From contig NZ_HG964938.1 of NCBI RefSeq assembly GCF_000613245.1, positions 859,682 through 923,681 on the forward strand: 64,000 bases of DNA, in the 5' to 3' direction. The DNA comes from Mycobacterium asiaticum DSM 44297 (GTDB taxonomy: Bacteria > Actinomycetota > Actinomycetes > Mycobacteriales > Mycobacteriaceae). The position numbers were made by a program, and so were the translations under genes. Below are positions 33,842 through 42,756 of the stretch, in pieces. The first letter of the stretch is position 1. Each line of letters starts with the position of its first letter. The notes beneath the pieces were generated by a model, which saw only the letters and a list, made by a program, of their open reading frames with translations, ran no database searches and was not told the DNA's origin.

Positions 33842-34338
33842 CCGCCGCACTGGCCCGCGTGGGCACCCTCACCGCCGTCTACCTGCTGGCACTGACCAGC
33901 CTGAAGCCGGGCGATGTTGTCATCGGAGTGGTACTGGCGTCGCTGATCGTCGGATTCGGCGGCGCCATCGGCAGCCACGGTGCGCGTACCGACCGGCCGC
34001 CGGGAACTTCCGCACTGCGCCGGCTCGCCGGGCTGCCGGCCCTGATCTTCTTCACCGCGGTCGACATGTGCCGGGGGAGTTGGCACGTGGCCCAATACTG
34101 CCTCGGCCTGCGGCCGATGTCGCCCGGCCTGGTCACGGTTCCGATCGAGCCGAACATTCCCAGCTCGGCCACGGCCTGGGCGATCCGGGTCGGGCTGGCG
34201 CCGGACAGCGTCGTCGTCGACGTCGACGACAAGACGGGTGAACTGCTACTGCATGTTCTCGACGCACGCGACCCGGACGCCGTCCGACGCGCCCAAGCCG
34301 CCTCGTACCGGCGCGCACAGCGGAGCGTGTTCCCGTGA
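33838..34338 (+). CDS. mrpE: Mrp antiporter subunit E
   Basis: 166 residues from ATG at 33838 (ATGA overlap with mrpD). MnhE-family pattern: two N-terminal membrane segments, then a cytoplasmic domain with GLRPMSPGLVTVPIEPNIPS and DDKTGELLLHVLDARDPDAV. The region GLVTVP...S..A...PDSVVVDV is typical. Needed for activity of the complex in other bacteria. The tail QAASYRRAQRSVFP is basic. Confidence 0.9.
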   Translation: MTAALARVGTLTAVYLLALTSLKPGDVVIGVVLASLIVGFGGAIGSHGARTDRPPGTSALRRLAGLPALIFFTAVDMCRGSWHVAQYCLGLRPMSPGLVTVPIEPNIPSSATAWAIRVGLAPDSVVVDVDDKTGELLLHVLDARDPDAVRRAQAASYRRAQRSVFP

Positions 34339-34613
34339 CCCGCGTCATGAATCTCTTGATCATCGCCGCCCTGGTCTGGAACACGCTGCTGTTGGTGGCC
34401 GGCGGATTGGTGCTGCTGCGTGCACGCGACGTGGTCCAGCGCGTCCTCGCGCTGGACCTGCTTGCCGCGCTGGTGGTGTCCTTGTTGGCGTTGCTGAGCT
34501 ATTACCATCACCAGCCCTACTACCTGGATGCGGCGGTGGCGCTCGCGCTGCTGTCCTTCGTCGCCACGGTTGCCGCCGCCCGCTATCTGGGGTCGGGAGG
34601 GCCGTTCGAATGA
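34335..34613 (+). CDS. mrpF: Mrp antiporter subunit F
   Basis: 92-residue membrane protein with three hydrophobic segments. RARDVVQRVLALDLLAALVV matches the MrpF signature (P/R..R..A.D). GTG start at 34335 overlaps the mrpE stop. Related subunits have been linked to bile salt efflux when alone. Stop overlaps mrpG. Confidence 0.9.
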   Translation: MTRVMNLLIIAALVWNTLLLVAGGLVLLRARDVVQRVLALDLLAALVVSLLALLSYYHHQPYYLDAAVALALLSFVATVAAARYLGSGGPFE

Positions 34614-34939
34614 TTTCTGTGGTACTTGACGTCCTGGGCGGCGTTCTGCTGATCACGGGACTGGTGCTGTTCACGATCAGCGTTTACGGTGTGCTGCGCC
34701 TGCCCGACACCAACAGCCAGCTCCATGCGCAGGGGTTGGCCACCGGTCCGGGAGTGATCGCCGTGCTCGCTTCCTCGATCGCCACCGAGAGCGCGACCAT
34801 CATCACCTTCGCTGTGTTGGGCATCGTCTTCATGGTGCTGAGCTCGCCGTCGTCGGGACACGCCATCGCCAAGTCGGTGCGGCGGCGAAGCGGGGACGTT
34901 CGTCCACCCGACGACTCGCCGGAAGAGTCCGAGCGGTAA
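34610..34939 (+). CDS. mrpG: Mrp antiporter subunit G
   Basis: 109 residues with three membrane segments. The MnhG motif GVLRLPDTNSQLHAQGLATG is clear (YGxxRxPDxxxRxHAxxxxT). C-terminal tail is polar (RRRSGDVRPPDDSPEESER). Last gene of the seven-gene operon; its stop lies 3 bases from the convergent dedA-like stop. Order A to G is the standard seven-gene group 1 arrangement. Confidence 0.92.
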   Translation: MISVVLDVLGGVLLITGLVLFTISVYGVLRLPDTNSQLHAQGLATGPGVIAVLASSIATESATIITFAVLGIVFMVLSSPSSGHAIAKSVRRRSGDVRPPDDSPEESER

Positions 34940-34942
34940 ATG

Positions 34943-35569
34943 CTAGGTACGGACCGGAGCGTCTGCCTGTTGTTGCCGCTCCTTTGTCCGTCTGCGCAGC
35001 CAGCGGACCAGCTCGATGCCGCCGCCCATTGCCAGCGCCACAAGGAACGAGACCGCGAACGCCAACAGCGGTCGGTCTTCGAAGGCGTGCCCGCCGACAA
35101 AGCCGATCAGCGCATTCACCGTCGCCCACAGCAAGGCGCCGATCGCGTCGTACATCACGAATTGGCGATACGGAAACTGCAGCACCCCGCAGGCGATGGT
35201 GGTCGCCGTCCGTCCGCCGGGTAGGAATCTCGCCACGACCACCACGGGGCCGCCGTGCCGCTCCAACTGTCGCTCCGCCCACGCCAGGCCGCGCTGACCT
35301 CGTTCGCCCCGGGTGATCCAGCGCCGCGCCCAGCCCTCGGCGCGGTGGCCGATGCGGTAGGCGATGTTGTCGCCGGCGAATGCGCCGAGCGCGCCCATCG
35401 CGATCACCCCGGCCAGGATCATCGAGTGGTCGGCGGCCAGGATGCCGCCGGTGAGTAGCACCGTCTCGCTCGGCAACATCGGCAGGATGGCGTCGAGGGT
35501 GCAGAAACCGAAAATCAGCGGATACGCCCACCAGGAATGCCCGAGCGCGTCGAGCAGAGAATCAAACAT
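34943..35569 (-). CDS. DedA-family membrane protein
   Basis: 208 residues. SNARE-associated/DedA family motif ILPMLPSETVLLTGGIL near residue 30-45 with the acidic Glu, and VVARFLPGGRTATTIACGVL, the conserved R-x-x-P-x-x-R motif. About five membrane segments. DedA proteins act as undecaprenyl phosphate/phosphatidylethanolamine flippases and affect membrane potential and envelope stress resistance. Followed upstream by terC on the same strand (18 bases apart), so likely co-transcribed with it. Confidence 0.88.
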   Translation of the reverse strand: MFDSLLDALGHSWWAYPLIFGFCTLDAILPMLPSETVLLTGGILAADHSMILAGVIAMGALGAFAGDNIAYRIGHRAEGWARRWITRGERGQRGLAWAERQLERHGGPVVVVARFLPGGRTATTIACGVLQFPYRQFVMYDAIGALLWATVNALIGFVGGHAFEDRPLLAFAVSFLVALAMGGGIELVRWLRRRTKERQQQADAPVRT

Positions 35570-35587
35570 GCCGCATCACCGGGCTCA

Positions 35588-36811
35588 CTAGGTCAGCCCC
35601 TTGCGGGTGAACTGCTCGGCTTCGCCGCGATCAACGGCCTCGTCGTGGCTTGAGGCCGCGCGTTCGAGCAACTCGATCAGGGCCGGCTCGCCGCGGACCT
35701 GTTGCTGGTATTTCGGGCCGAGCGCCATGATCTGGTCGCGTTCGGCCAGCAGCTTCTTGAAGATGCGTTCGCGCTCCTCGGCGTCGTGGGTGTACTCGGA
35801 GTCCAGGTAGGCGGTCGCGTGCCGGCGGGCGTTGGCGATCGCCGTCTCGGCCTTGCCTCGCTTACTGAGCAGGGACGCGACGACCGTCACCAGCAGCACG
35901 CCGATGATCACCACCAGCGAGAGGGTGGTGCTGATCTCGGCCACGCGCACCGGTTCGCCGTCGTTGACGAACGGAACGTTGTTCTCGTGCAGGGCGTGCA
36001 GGATCAGCTTCACACCGATGAAGCCCAGGATGGTTGCTAATCCGTAGGACAGGAAGACGAGCCGGTCTAGCAAACCGTCGATCAGGAAGTACAGCTGCCG
36101 CAGGCCCAGCAGCGAGAACGCCGTGGCCGTGAAGACGATGTAGACGTGCTGGGTCAGGCCGAAGATCGCGGGTATCGAGTCGAGCGCGAACAAGATGTCG
36201 GTGCCGCCGAGGGCGACCATGACCAACAGCATCGGCGTCATCGCCCGCTTGCCGTCGACTTTGGTGAACAGCTTGTCCCCGTCGTAGTGCTCGGTGGTGC
36301 GGATGACCTTTTTGGCCCCCCGGATCACGAAGTTGTCGGCTTTGCGGGAGTCGTCGTCGTCCTTCTTGAGAATGCTCCCGGCGGTAAGCAACAGGATCAA
36401 TCCGAACAGGTAGAAGATCCACGCAAACGCGTTGATCAGCGCCGCGCCCAGGAAAATGAAGCCGGTGCGGGCGACCAGGGCGAACGCGATACCAAACAGC
36501 AGCACTTTCTGCTGGTCCTCGCGCGGCACCCGGAAACTGGCGATGATCACCAGGAAAACGAACAGGTTGTCGACGGAGAGCGCCTTCTCGGTCACGTATC
36601 CGGCGAAATACTCCGAGCCGAGGTCGCTACCAGCGAAAATGAGCACGCCGACACCGAACAGCACCGCGATGCCGACGTACAGCGCCGACCAGATTGCAGC
36701 TTCCCGCAGCTTCGGTACGTGCGCCTTCCGCACATGAAAGAAAAAGTCGAATGCCAGCAGGCCCGCGATGGCGAGCATGGTGAGGGTCCAAACCCAGGTG
36801 GGGACATTCAT
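35588..36811 (-). CDS. TerC-family integral membrane protein
   Basis: 407 residues with about nine membrane segments. TerC motifs: VTEKALSVDNLFVFLVIIAS with the conserved Glu-Asp-Asn, and GGTDILFALDSIPAIFGLTQ with the second Asp pair. A loop of about 40 charged residues (KKDDDDSRKADNF) joins the halves. The C-terminal cytoplasmic tail of about 80 residues is helical and charged. TerC/Alx proteins export manganese or other divalent metals and support metallation of secreted proteins. ATG start at 36811. No Mn riboswitch was recognised upstream. Not at this locus in Mtb. Confidence 0.9.
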   Translation of the reverse strand: MNVPTWVWTLTMLAIAGLLAFDFFFHVRKAHVPKLREAAIWSALYVGIAVLFGVGVLIFAGSDLGSEYFAGYVTEKALSVDNLFVFLVIIASFRVPREDQQKVLLFGIAFALVARTGFIFLGAALINAFAWIFYLFGLILLLTAGSILKKDDDDSRKADNFVIRGAKKVIRTTEHYDGDKLFTKVDGKRAMTPMLLVMVALGGTDILFALDSIPAIFGLTQHVYIVFTATAFSLLGLRQLYFLIDGLLDRLVFLSYGLATILGFIGVKLILHALHENNVPFVNDGEPVRVAEISTTLSLVVIIGVLLVTVVASLLSKRGKAETAIANARRHATAYLDSEYTHDAEERERIFKKLLAERDQIMALGPKYQQQVRGEPALIELLERAASSHDEAVDRGEAEQFTRKGLT

Positions 36812-36943
36812 TCGCTAACTAAGCCACCTTCTGTGCAGCTGCTTCGCGGTCTTCACCTGTCGGTACCCGCTTCGCAGCCACAGTAGGCGTGCGTTCGGCG
36901 AACTCAGATGTTTCGAAGCGGTGCGCGCGCGCCCCTCATATCT

Positions 36944-37003
36944 CGCGAACCAAACCACCCCGCGAAATCACGGGCCAAAAACCGCAGCCAGGTTCGGTTC
37001 GCG
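36944..37003. repeat. 13-bp imperfect inverted repeat before terC and after crp
   Basis: CGCGAACCAAACC (36944-36956) and GGTTCGGTTCGCG (36991-37003) match with one mismatch across a 34-base spacer. In the 259-base gap between the crp stop and the terC start. On the minus strand it could end the crp transcript or be a leader structure of terC. Confidence 0.4.
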
Positions 37004-37070
37004 GAGAAGGGCCGAACTACCTCGCTCGGGGTCGGATTCTCGCTCGGTTGCGCCCGCGCTCCGCGCGCGC

Positions 37071-37745
37071 TTACCTCGCTCGGCGGGCCAGGCGTTCGGA
37101 GTCCGAGATCAGCACACTCTTGCCCTCGAGCCGGATCCAGCCGCGATGGGCGAAGTCGGCCAGGGCCTTGTTCACCGTCTCGCGGGACGCGCCGACCAGC
37201 TGGGCGATCTCCTCCTGGGTCAGGTCGTGGGTGACCCGCATCGCCCCGCCCTCTTGGGTGCCGAACCGCTGGGCGAGCTGCAGCAGTTGCTTGGCTACCC
37301 GGCCGGGCACATCGGTAAAGATCAGGTCGGCCAGGTTGTTGTTGGTGCGGCGCAGTCGTCGGGCGAGCACGCGCAGCAACTGCTCGGCGATCTCCGGACG
37401 GTCGGCGATCCACGCACGCAGCGCGTCGCGGTCCATCGAAACCGCCCTGACTTCGGTGATCGTGGTCGCGCTGGAGGTGCGCGGCCCAGGATCGAAGATC
37501 GACAGCTCACCGAACATGTCCGACGGACCCATGATGGTCAGCAGGTTCTCCCGGCCGTCGGGGGACCGGCGACCGATCTTCACCTTGCCGGCGACGATGA
37601 TGTAAAGCCGGTCACCCGGTTCACCCTCGGCAAAAACTGTATGACCGCGGGGAAAATCGACGGGCTGTAATTGCTTGGTCAGCGCGGCGACGGCACTAGG
37701 CTCGACCCCTTGGAAGATTCCTGCCCTTGCCAGGATCTCGTCCAC
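37071..37745 (-). CDS. crp: cAMP receptor protein Crp
   Basis: 224 residues, same length as Mtb Rv3676 and nearly identical by eye. The N-terminal cAMP-binding domain has GELSIFDPGPRTSSATTITE as phosphate-binding cassette; the C-terminal winged helix has THDLTQEEIAQLVGASRETV with the recognition helix GASRETVNKALADF. A global regulator of carbon use, persistence and resuscitation genes; binds sites resembling TGTGA-n6-TCACA. GTG start at 37745 as in Mtb. The insertion of the Mrp/TerC block downstream leaves its upstream neighbourhood unchanged. Confidence 0.97.
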   Translation of the reverse strand: MDEILARAGIFQGVEPSAVAALTKQLQPVDFPRGHTVFAEGEPGDRLYIIVAGKVKIGRRSPDGRENLLTIMGPSDMFGELSIFDPGPRTSSATTITEVRAVSMDRDALRAWIADRPEIAEQLLRVLARRLRRTNNNLADLIFTDVPGRVAKQLLQLAQRFGTQEGGAMRVTHDLTQEEIAQLVGASRETVNKALADFAHRGWIRLEGKSVLISDSERLARRAR

Positions 37746-37841
37746 GTTGCCTCTTCAACTTTCCAACGAAGGATTAGCGGCAGTCAGGTGTGACGGCCGA
37801 CACGAGTCTAAAGGTAGGCCAATCGGTGCGACCTGCCAACG

Positions 37842-38237
37842 CTACACACGATTGACGTGTCGAGTCACCGTAAATTGCGTATTGGTGCGGGCCCGCATTC
37901 GGACGCGGGTCGGCAAACCTTTTTCCATCCGGCCGACCACATCGGTGGCAAAGACCGTGTCGGCGTGATGCCGACCGGTCAGCTCCTTGGGCTGCGGGAC
38001 CGCCGCCAACTCCTGGGCCTGGCGGCGGTGCAGATATTCCAGCGCCTCGGGCATGCCCTCCCGCGCCAGCGTGCGGACGTCGACCGGCTCGGCCTGATCC
38101 AGAAACTCCGCGACGTCGGTGGCAGTCACCGTGTCGTGGGCGAGCGCCGTTTCCAGCCGCCCGAGCCCGAGCGTCGCCAGCATCAGCAACCCTGGAATGC
38201 AGGCCACCAGCAACCACAACACAGAAAGAGTAAACAT
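37842..38237 (-). CDS. Small membrane protein (Rv3675-like)
   Basis: 131 residues from ATG at 38237. One N-terminal membrane segment (FTLSVLWLLVACIPGLLMLATLG) is followed by a charged cytoplasmic domain with FLDQAEPVDVRTLAREGMPE and RMEKGLPTRVRMRARTNTQF. Position between crp and nth matches Mtb Rv3675, a membrane protein of unknown function. Divergent from nth with only 44 bases between starts. Confidence 0.82.
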   Translation of the reverse strand: MFTLSVLWLLVACIPGLLMLATLGLGRLETALAHDTVTATDVAEFLDQAEPVDVRTLAREGMPEALEYLHRRQAQELAAVPQPKELTGRHHADTVFATDVVGRMEKGLPTRVRMRARTNTQFTVTRHVNRV

Positions 38238-38281
38238 GGACAAGGTCTCAGCCAGATCACGAAATCAGTACTCTGTCGTAG

Positions 38282-39103
38282 GTGACAGCGGCCAAGTCGT
38301 CCGGACGTGCGAAATCGAAGCCGGCACCAGCTGAAACCCCTGTCGCGAGTGCCGTCGCCAAGCGTTTCGCCGGCGAGACCCGCACCGGTCTGGTGCGCCG
38401 GGCGCGCAGAATGAACCGCCTTCTGGCACAAGCCTTTCCGCATGTCTACTGCGAATTGGACTTCACCACGCCGCTCGAACTCGCGGTCGCCACCATCCTT
38501 TCGGCACAAAGCACCGACAAACGGGTGAACCTGACGACACCGGCCTTGTTCGTGAAATACCGCACGGCACTGGATTACGCGCAGGCCGATCGTGAAGAGC
38601 TGGAAGCTCTGATCCGGCCGACCGGCTTCTACCGGAACAAGGCGTCCTCGCTGATCGGCCTCGGACAGGCGCTCGTCGAGCGGTTCAACGGCGAGGTGCC
38701 GAAAACCATGGACGAACTGGTCACGCTGCCCGGCGTCGGCCGAAAGACCGCCAACGTCATCCTGGGCAACGCTTTCGACATCCCCGGCATCACCGTCGAC
38801 ACCCATTTCGGGCGGCTGGTCCGACGCTGGCGCTGGACGGCCGAGGAGGACCCGGTCAAGGTCGAGCACGCCGTCGGCGAACTTATCGAGCGCAAGGAGT
38901 GGACGCTGCTCAGCCACCGGGTGATCTTCCACGGCCGACGGGTCTGCCACGCCCGGAAGCCGGCCTGCGGGGTCTGCGTGCTCGCCAAGGACTGCCCGTC
39001 CTACGGCCTGGGTCCAACCGAACCGATGCTGGCCGCCGCCCTGGTCCAGGGCCCCGAAACCGATCACCTGCTCGCGCTGGCCGGGCTCGAACCGCAGGCC
39101 TAG
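38282..39103 (+). CDS. nth: Endonuclease III
   Basis: 273 residues. Helix-hairpin-helix LPGVGRKTANVILGNAF has the catalytic Lys; VDTHFGRLVRRWRW carries the catalytic Asp; and the C-terminal [4Fe-4S] loop CHARKPACGVCVLAKDC has C-x6-C-x2-C-x5-C spacing. Removes oxidised pyrimidines and nicks abasic sites in base-excision repair. The N-terminus is extended by about 45 residues with an Ala/Lys-rich stretch compared with E. coli (211), as in Mtb Rv3674c. GTG start. Followed 11 bases later by the thioredoxin-like gene. Confidence 0.96.
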   Translation: MTAAKSSGRAKSKPAPAETPVASAVAKRFAGETRTGLVRRARRMNRLLAQAFPHVYCELDFTTPLELAVATILSAQSTDKRVNLTTPALFVKYRTALDYAQADREELEALIRPTGFYRNKASSLIGLGQALVERFNGEVPKTMDELVTLPGVGRKTANVILGNAFDIPGITVDTHFGRLVRRWRWTAEEDPVKVEHAVGELIERKEWTLLSHRVIFHGRRVCHARKPACGVCVLAKDCPSYGLGPTEPMLAAALVQGPETDHLLALAGLEPQA

Positions 39104-39114
39104 CCGCGCCGGCA

Positions 39115-39762
39115 ATGAAGGCGCTCTCCACTACGGCCCGCTGGAGCATTGCTGTCCTGGCGGTGGTGGTCGCGCTGATCATGGCGCTGGTGGCACAGCT
39201 TCGTGACGACGCGGCACCCCAGGCGACGAACCAGTCGCCGTTGCCGCGCGAGCACCGCGACGCCGATACCCCCCAGGCGCTGGCCGGACCACGGCAGCGG
39301 GCCGATCTGCCGCCCTGCCCCGGTACGGGCGCGCTGCCCGGGGCGGCGGCCCTGCAGGGGGTCGTGGTGGAGTGCGCGGCGGACGGCACGCCAGTCGACG
39401 TGGCCAAGGCACTGGCCGGACGCAGGGTCCTGCTCAACTTCTGGGCGTATTGGTGCGCGCCTTGCGCTGCCGAACTGCCGGCGATGGCCGAGTATCAACG
39501 ACGGGTGGGATCCGACGTGACGGTGGTGACGGTGCATCAGGACGAGAACGAGACGGCCGCGTTACTGCGGTTGGCAGACCTCGGCGTCCGGCTGCCCACC
39601 CTGCAAGACGGCCGGCGTCGAGTGGCCGGCGCCCTGCGAGTGGTTAACGTGATGCCCGCGACGGTGGTATTGCGGCCGGACGGTAGCGTTGCGCAGACCC
39701 TGCCGCGGGCGTTCGGCAGCGCCGATGAGATCGCCGAGGCGGTCGGAAACGGGGCGGGGTGA
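39115..39762 (+). CDS. Membrane-anchored thioredoxin-like protein (Rv3673c-like)
   Basis: 215 residues from ATG at 39115. A single N-terminal membrane anchor (about 9-28) is followed by an extracytoplasmic TlpA/ResA-type domain with active-site FWAYWCAPCAAELP (WCxxC), then VMPATVVLRPDGSV with the cis-Pro. It likely reduces or isomerises disulfides outside the membrane, possibly for cytochrome maturation or secreted proteins. Also contains an extra pair of Cys (PPCPG and VECAADG), as in the Mtb protein. Confidence 0.9.
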   Translation: MKALSTTARWSIAVLAVVVALIMALVAQLRDDAAPQATNQSPLPREHRDADTPQALAGPRQRADLPPCPGTGALPGAAALQGVVVECAADGTPVDVAKALAGRRVLLNFWAYWCAPCAAELPAMAEYQRRVGSDVTVVTVHQDENETAALLRLADLGVRLPTLQDGRRRVAGALRVVNVMPATVVLRPDGSVAQTLPRAFGSADEIAEAVGNGAG

Positions 39763-39807
39763 GCGATTGGGACGGTCATTGGGCCGATTCATGCAAGTGA
39801 GGTACCG

Positions 39808-40608
39808 GTGAGTGCTGGGGGCACCGCGCGCGAACGGGACACGTTCGCGCTGACGCCTGACGCCGGCCCGGCCTGGTTGCGGCCGCTCGTCGACAACCTC
39901 GACCAGATTCCCGATGCGTACCGGCGCCGACTGCCGGCGGATGTGCTGGCGATGGTGACGGCCGCGAAATCGGTGTCCTCGCTGAGCAAGGGCGGCCGCG
40001 AGGCCGCGGTGCTGGTGCTCTTCTCGGGTCCACCAACCGGGCCGGCCGCGGGGGGCGTCCCCGACGACGCCGACCTGCTGCTCACGGTGCGAGCGTCCAC
40101 CCTGCGCCACCACGCCGGCCAGGCCGCCTTCCCCGGCGGCGCCTCCGATCCGGGCGACGCCGGCCCCGTCGCTACCGCCCTGCGGGAGGCGCGCGAGGAA
40201 ACCGGCATCGATGTGACCAGGCTGCATCCGCTGGCGACCATGGAGCGCACCTTCATCGCGCCGTCGCGCTTCCATGTGGTGCCGGTACTGGCCTACTCGC
40301 CGGATCCGGGGCCGGTCGATGTCGTAAACGACGCCGAAACGGCGCTGGTGGCGCGCGTTCCGGTTCGCGCGTTCATCAACCCGGCCAATCGGCTGATGGT
40401 GTACCGCGGCGCCCTCGGACGCCGATGGGCCGGACCGGCGTTTCTGTTGAACCAGATGCTGGTGTGGGGCTTCACTGGGCAGGTGATCTCCGCGGTTCTC
40501 GACGTCGCCGGCTGGGCACAGCCGTGGGACACCGACGACCTTCGTGAACTGGACGATGCGATGGTGCTGGTGGGCAGCGCTGACGGATTGCGGGGCGGGC
40601 CACTGTGA
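39808..40608 (+). CDS. NUDIX hydrolase, CoA pyrophosphatase-like (Rv3672c-like)
   Basis: 266 residues from GTG at 39808. RASTLRHHAGQAAFPGGASD is the CoA-pyrophosphatase signature leading into the Nudix box (GGASDPGDAGPVATALREAR followed by EETGI), with the REExEExGU core complete. Predicted to cleave CoA or acyl-CoA to phosphopantetheine and 3',5'-ADP in the cytosol. Stop overlaps the first possible start of marP. In Mtb the same order, Rv3673c-Rv3672c-Rv3671c, is found. Confidence 0.88.
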   Translation: MSAGGTARERDTFALTPDAGPAWLRPLVDNLDQIPDAYRRRLPADVLAMVTAAKSVSSLSKGGREAAVLVLFSGPPTGPAAGGVPDDADLLLTVRASTLRHHAGQAAFPGGASDPGDAGPVATALREAREETGIDVTRLHPLATMERTFIAPSRFHVVPVLAYSPDPGPVDVVNDAETALVARVPVRAFINPANRLMVYRGALGRRWAGPAFLLNQMLVWGFTGQVISAVLDVAGWAQPWDTDDLRELDDAMVLVGSADGLRGGPL

Positions 40609-40613
40609 ACTCG

Positions 40614-41807
40614 ATGACCCCGTCGCAGTGGCTGGACATCGCCGTTTTGGCGGTTGCCTTCATCGCCGCGATCTCCGGTTGGCGTTCCGGCGCACTGGGC
40701 TCGATGCTGTCGTTCGCCGGCGTGCTGCTGGGTGCGGTTGCCGGGGTGTTGCTGGCCCCGCACATCGTCAGCCAGATCGCCGCGCCCCGGGCCAAGCTGT
40801 TCGCGGCGTTGTTCCTGATCCTCGCGCTGGTGGTGGTCGGCGAGGTCGCCGGCGTGGTGCTGGGGCGGGCGGTGCGGGGGGCGATCCGTAACCGCCCGAT
40901 CCGCATGGTCGACTCGATCATCGGGGTCGGCGTACAGCTGATGGTGGTGTTGACCGCCGCCTGGCTGTTGGCCACGCCGCTGACCCAGTCCAAGGATCAG
41001 CCCGAGCTGGCCGCCGCCGTCCGCGGCTCGCGGGTGCTGGCCGAGGTCAACGAGGTGGCGCCCACCTGGCTGAAGTCGGTACCCAAGCGGCTCTCGGCGC
41101 TGCTGAACACCTCTGGATTGCCGGCGGTGCTCGAGCCGTTCAGCCGCACGCCGGTCATTCCGGTCGCCTCGCCGGACCCGGCCCTGGCCAACAACCCGGT
41201 GGTCGCGGCCGCTGCACCGAGCGTCGTCAAAATCCGCAGCCTGGCGCCGAGCTGCCAGAAAGTGCTGGAAGGTAGTGGCTTCGTGATCTCGCCCGAGCGG
41301 GTGATGACCAATGCGCACGTGGTCGCCGGTTCCAGCAGCGTGTCAATTCAGTCCAGCGGCAAGCAGTTCGACGCCACCGTGGTGTCCTACGACCCCGCGG
41401 TGGACATCGCGATCCTGGCGGTGCCCGGGTTGCCTTCAGCGCCGCTGGTGTTCGACGACACCCCGGCAAAGACCGGTACCGACGTGGTGGTGCTGGGCTA
41501 TCCGGGTGGGGGCAACTTCACGGCAACCCCGGCCCGGATACGCGAAGCCATCAAGCTCAGCGGTCCCGACATCTACCGCAGCCCGCAGCCGGTCACCCGA
41601 GACGTCTACACCATCAGAGCCAATGTGGAACAAGGCGATTCGGGCGGACCGTTGATCGACCTCGACGGCCGCGTGCTCGGGGTGGTCTTCGGCGCCGCCG
41701 TCGACGACGCGGACACCGGCTTCGTGTTGACCGCCGAGGAGGTGGCCGGCCAGCTCTCCCGGATCGGTGCCACCCAACAGGTGAACACCGGGACCTGCGT
41801 CAGCTGA
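40614..41807 (+). CDS. marP: Periplasmic acid-resistance serine protease MarP
   Basis: 397 residues from ATG at 40614. This start is chosen because it puts the catalytic triad at H235 (NAHVVAG), D264 (PAVDIAIL) and S343 (QGDSGGPL), exactly the published Mtb MarP numbering; a GTG at 40605 would add three residues. Four N-terminal membrane segments (about 7-120) are followed by a chymotrypsin-like periplasmic protease. In Mtb (Rv3671c) it maintains cytoplasmic pH in acid and activates the peptidoglycan hydrolase RipA. Convergent with ephE, overlapping by 8 bases. Confidence 0.97.
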   Translation: MTPSQWLDIAVLAVAFIAAISGWRSGALGSMLSFAGVLLGAVAGVLLAPHIVSQIAAPRAKLFAALFLILALVVVGEVAGVVLGRAVRGAIRNRPIRMVDSIIGVGVQLMVVLTAAWLLATPLTQSKDQPELAAAVRGSRVLAEVNEVAPTWLKSVPKRLSALLNTSGLPAVLEPFSRTPVIPVASPDPALANNPVVAAAAPSVVKIRSLAPSCQKVLEGSGFVISPERVMTNAHVVAGSSSVSIQSSGKQFDATVVSYDPAVDIAILAVPGLPSAPLVFDDTPAKTGTDVVVLGYPGGGNFTATPARIREAIKLSGPDIYRSPQPVTRDVYTIRANVEQGDSGGPLIDLDGRVLGVVFGAAVDDADTGFVLTAEEVAGQLSRIGATQQVNTGTCVS

Positions 41808-42756
41808 TCCGGGGTCTGTGCACCTTCTCGAGGAACCGCGTCAGGTGCCGGTTGATTTCTTGCGGCGCCTCTTCGTGGCTGAAATGTCCTGCGCCGGAAA
41901 CGGATATGTAGCGACCGTGCGGTGCGTAGCGCTGCGTGCGTTCGACCGGTGCGGCCAGCACGTACGGGTCGATGTCGCCACGAATGTGAAGCAACGGCAC
42001 GCCGAGCTGCTGAGTCGTGGATTTGATGAACCGGTGCCCCTCGGAGCGCAGTTGGCTGCGCACCGCCCATCGCTGATACTCGAGTGCGCAATGCGCCGCC
42101 CCGGGGATCCGGATGGCCCGCCGCAGGTGGCTGACGGTTTGCGAAAAGTCTTCGGTGGTACACCATTCGGTGCTGCTGCGGGCACGGACCAGACGCTCGA
42201 TTTCGGCGCCGTCATTGCGGGTCAGCAACCGCTCGGGCCACAGCGGCGCCTGATAGCGCAGCAGGGTCGGTAAGAGTGCGCGACTCTGGTCCCGACGGCT
42301 GAGGGTGGATCGTCGCAGCGCCGCGGGGTGGGGTGAGCTGATGACGGCAATGGCGCGCACGAGTCGGGAGTGCAGAAGTGCGGTGGTCCAGCAGGCCAGC
42401 CCGCCGTCCGCGTGTCCGATCAGCGTCGCGGACGAATGTCCCAGTGCGCGAATGAGTCCCGCCGTGTCACCGGCCAGTGTCCAACCGTCGTAACCGCGAG
42501 GCGGTTTGTCGGTGCCGCCGTAGCCGCGCAGGTCGACCGCGACCACCCTGGCCCCGGTCAGGGCTCGCAGTTGATGCCGCCAGGACCACCAGAACGAACC
42601 GAACCCGTGCAGCAGCATGACCAGTGGCCGGCCGGTCCCCGGTCCGGCATCGTCCGCCAGGGCCTCGACGACATGGAACCGAATGCCATTTGCGTGCACA
42701 TCCAGATGGCGCCATGGCCCGTCGATGCGGACCACCGACGGATCTGGAGCCGGCAT
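41800..42756 (-). CDS. ephE: Alpha/beta hydrolase, epoxide hydrolase EphE-like
   Basis: 318 residues. HGFGSFWWSWRHQ is the oxyanion segment, GHADGGLACWTTAL carries the nucleophile Asp typical of epoxide hydrolases, RGDIDPYV the charge-relay Asp and GAGHFSHEEAPQEIN the His. Cap-domain tyrosines are not certain. By position and sequence this is Mtb Rv3670 (EphE). Hydrolyses epoxides to diols, perhaps in lipid detoxification. The gene begins immediately after the stop of the membrane protein upstream, so the two are coupled. Confidence 0.88.
   Translation of the reverse strand: MPAPDPSVVRIDGPWRHLDVHANGIRFHVVEALADDAGPGTGRPLVMLLHGFGSFWWSWRHQLRALTGARVVAVDLRGYGGTDKPPRGYDGWTLAGDTAGLIRALGHSSATLIGHADGGLACWTTALLHSRLVRAIAVISSPHPAALRRSTLSRRDQSRALLPTLLRYQAPLWPERLLTRNDGAEIERLVRARSSTEWCTTEDFSQTVSHLRRAIRIPGAAHCALEYQRWAVRSQLRSEGHRFIKSTTQQLGVPLLHIRGDIDPYVLAAPVERTQRYAPHGRYISVSGAGHFSHEEAPQEINRHLTRFLEKVHRPRIS

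Noticed and set aside
36812..37070. Manganese (yybP-ykoY) riboswitch upstream of terC
   Set aside because: TerC genes often have one, but no conserved GGGGAGTAG-type core or paired CTGAG element was found by eye in the leader.
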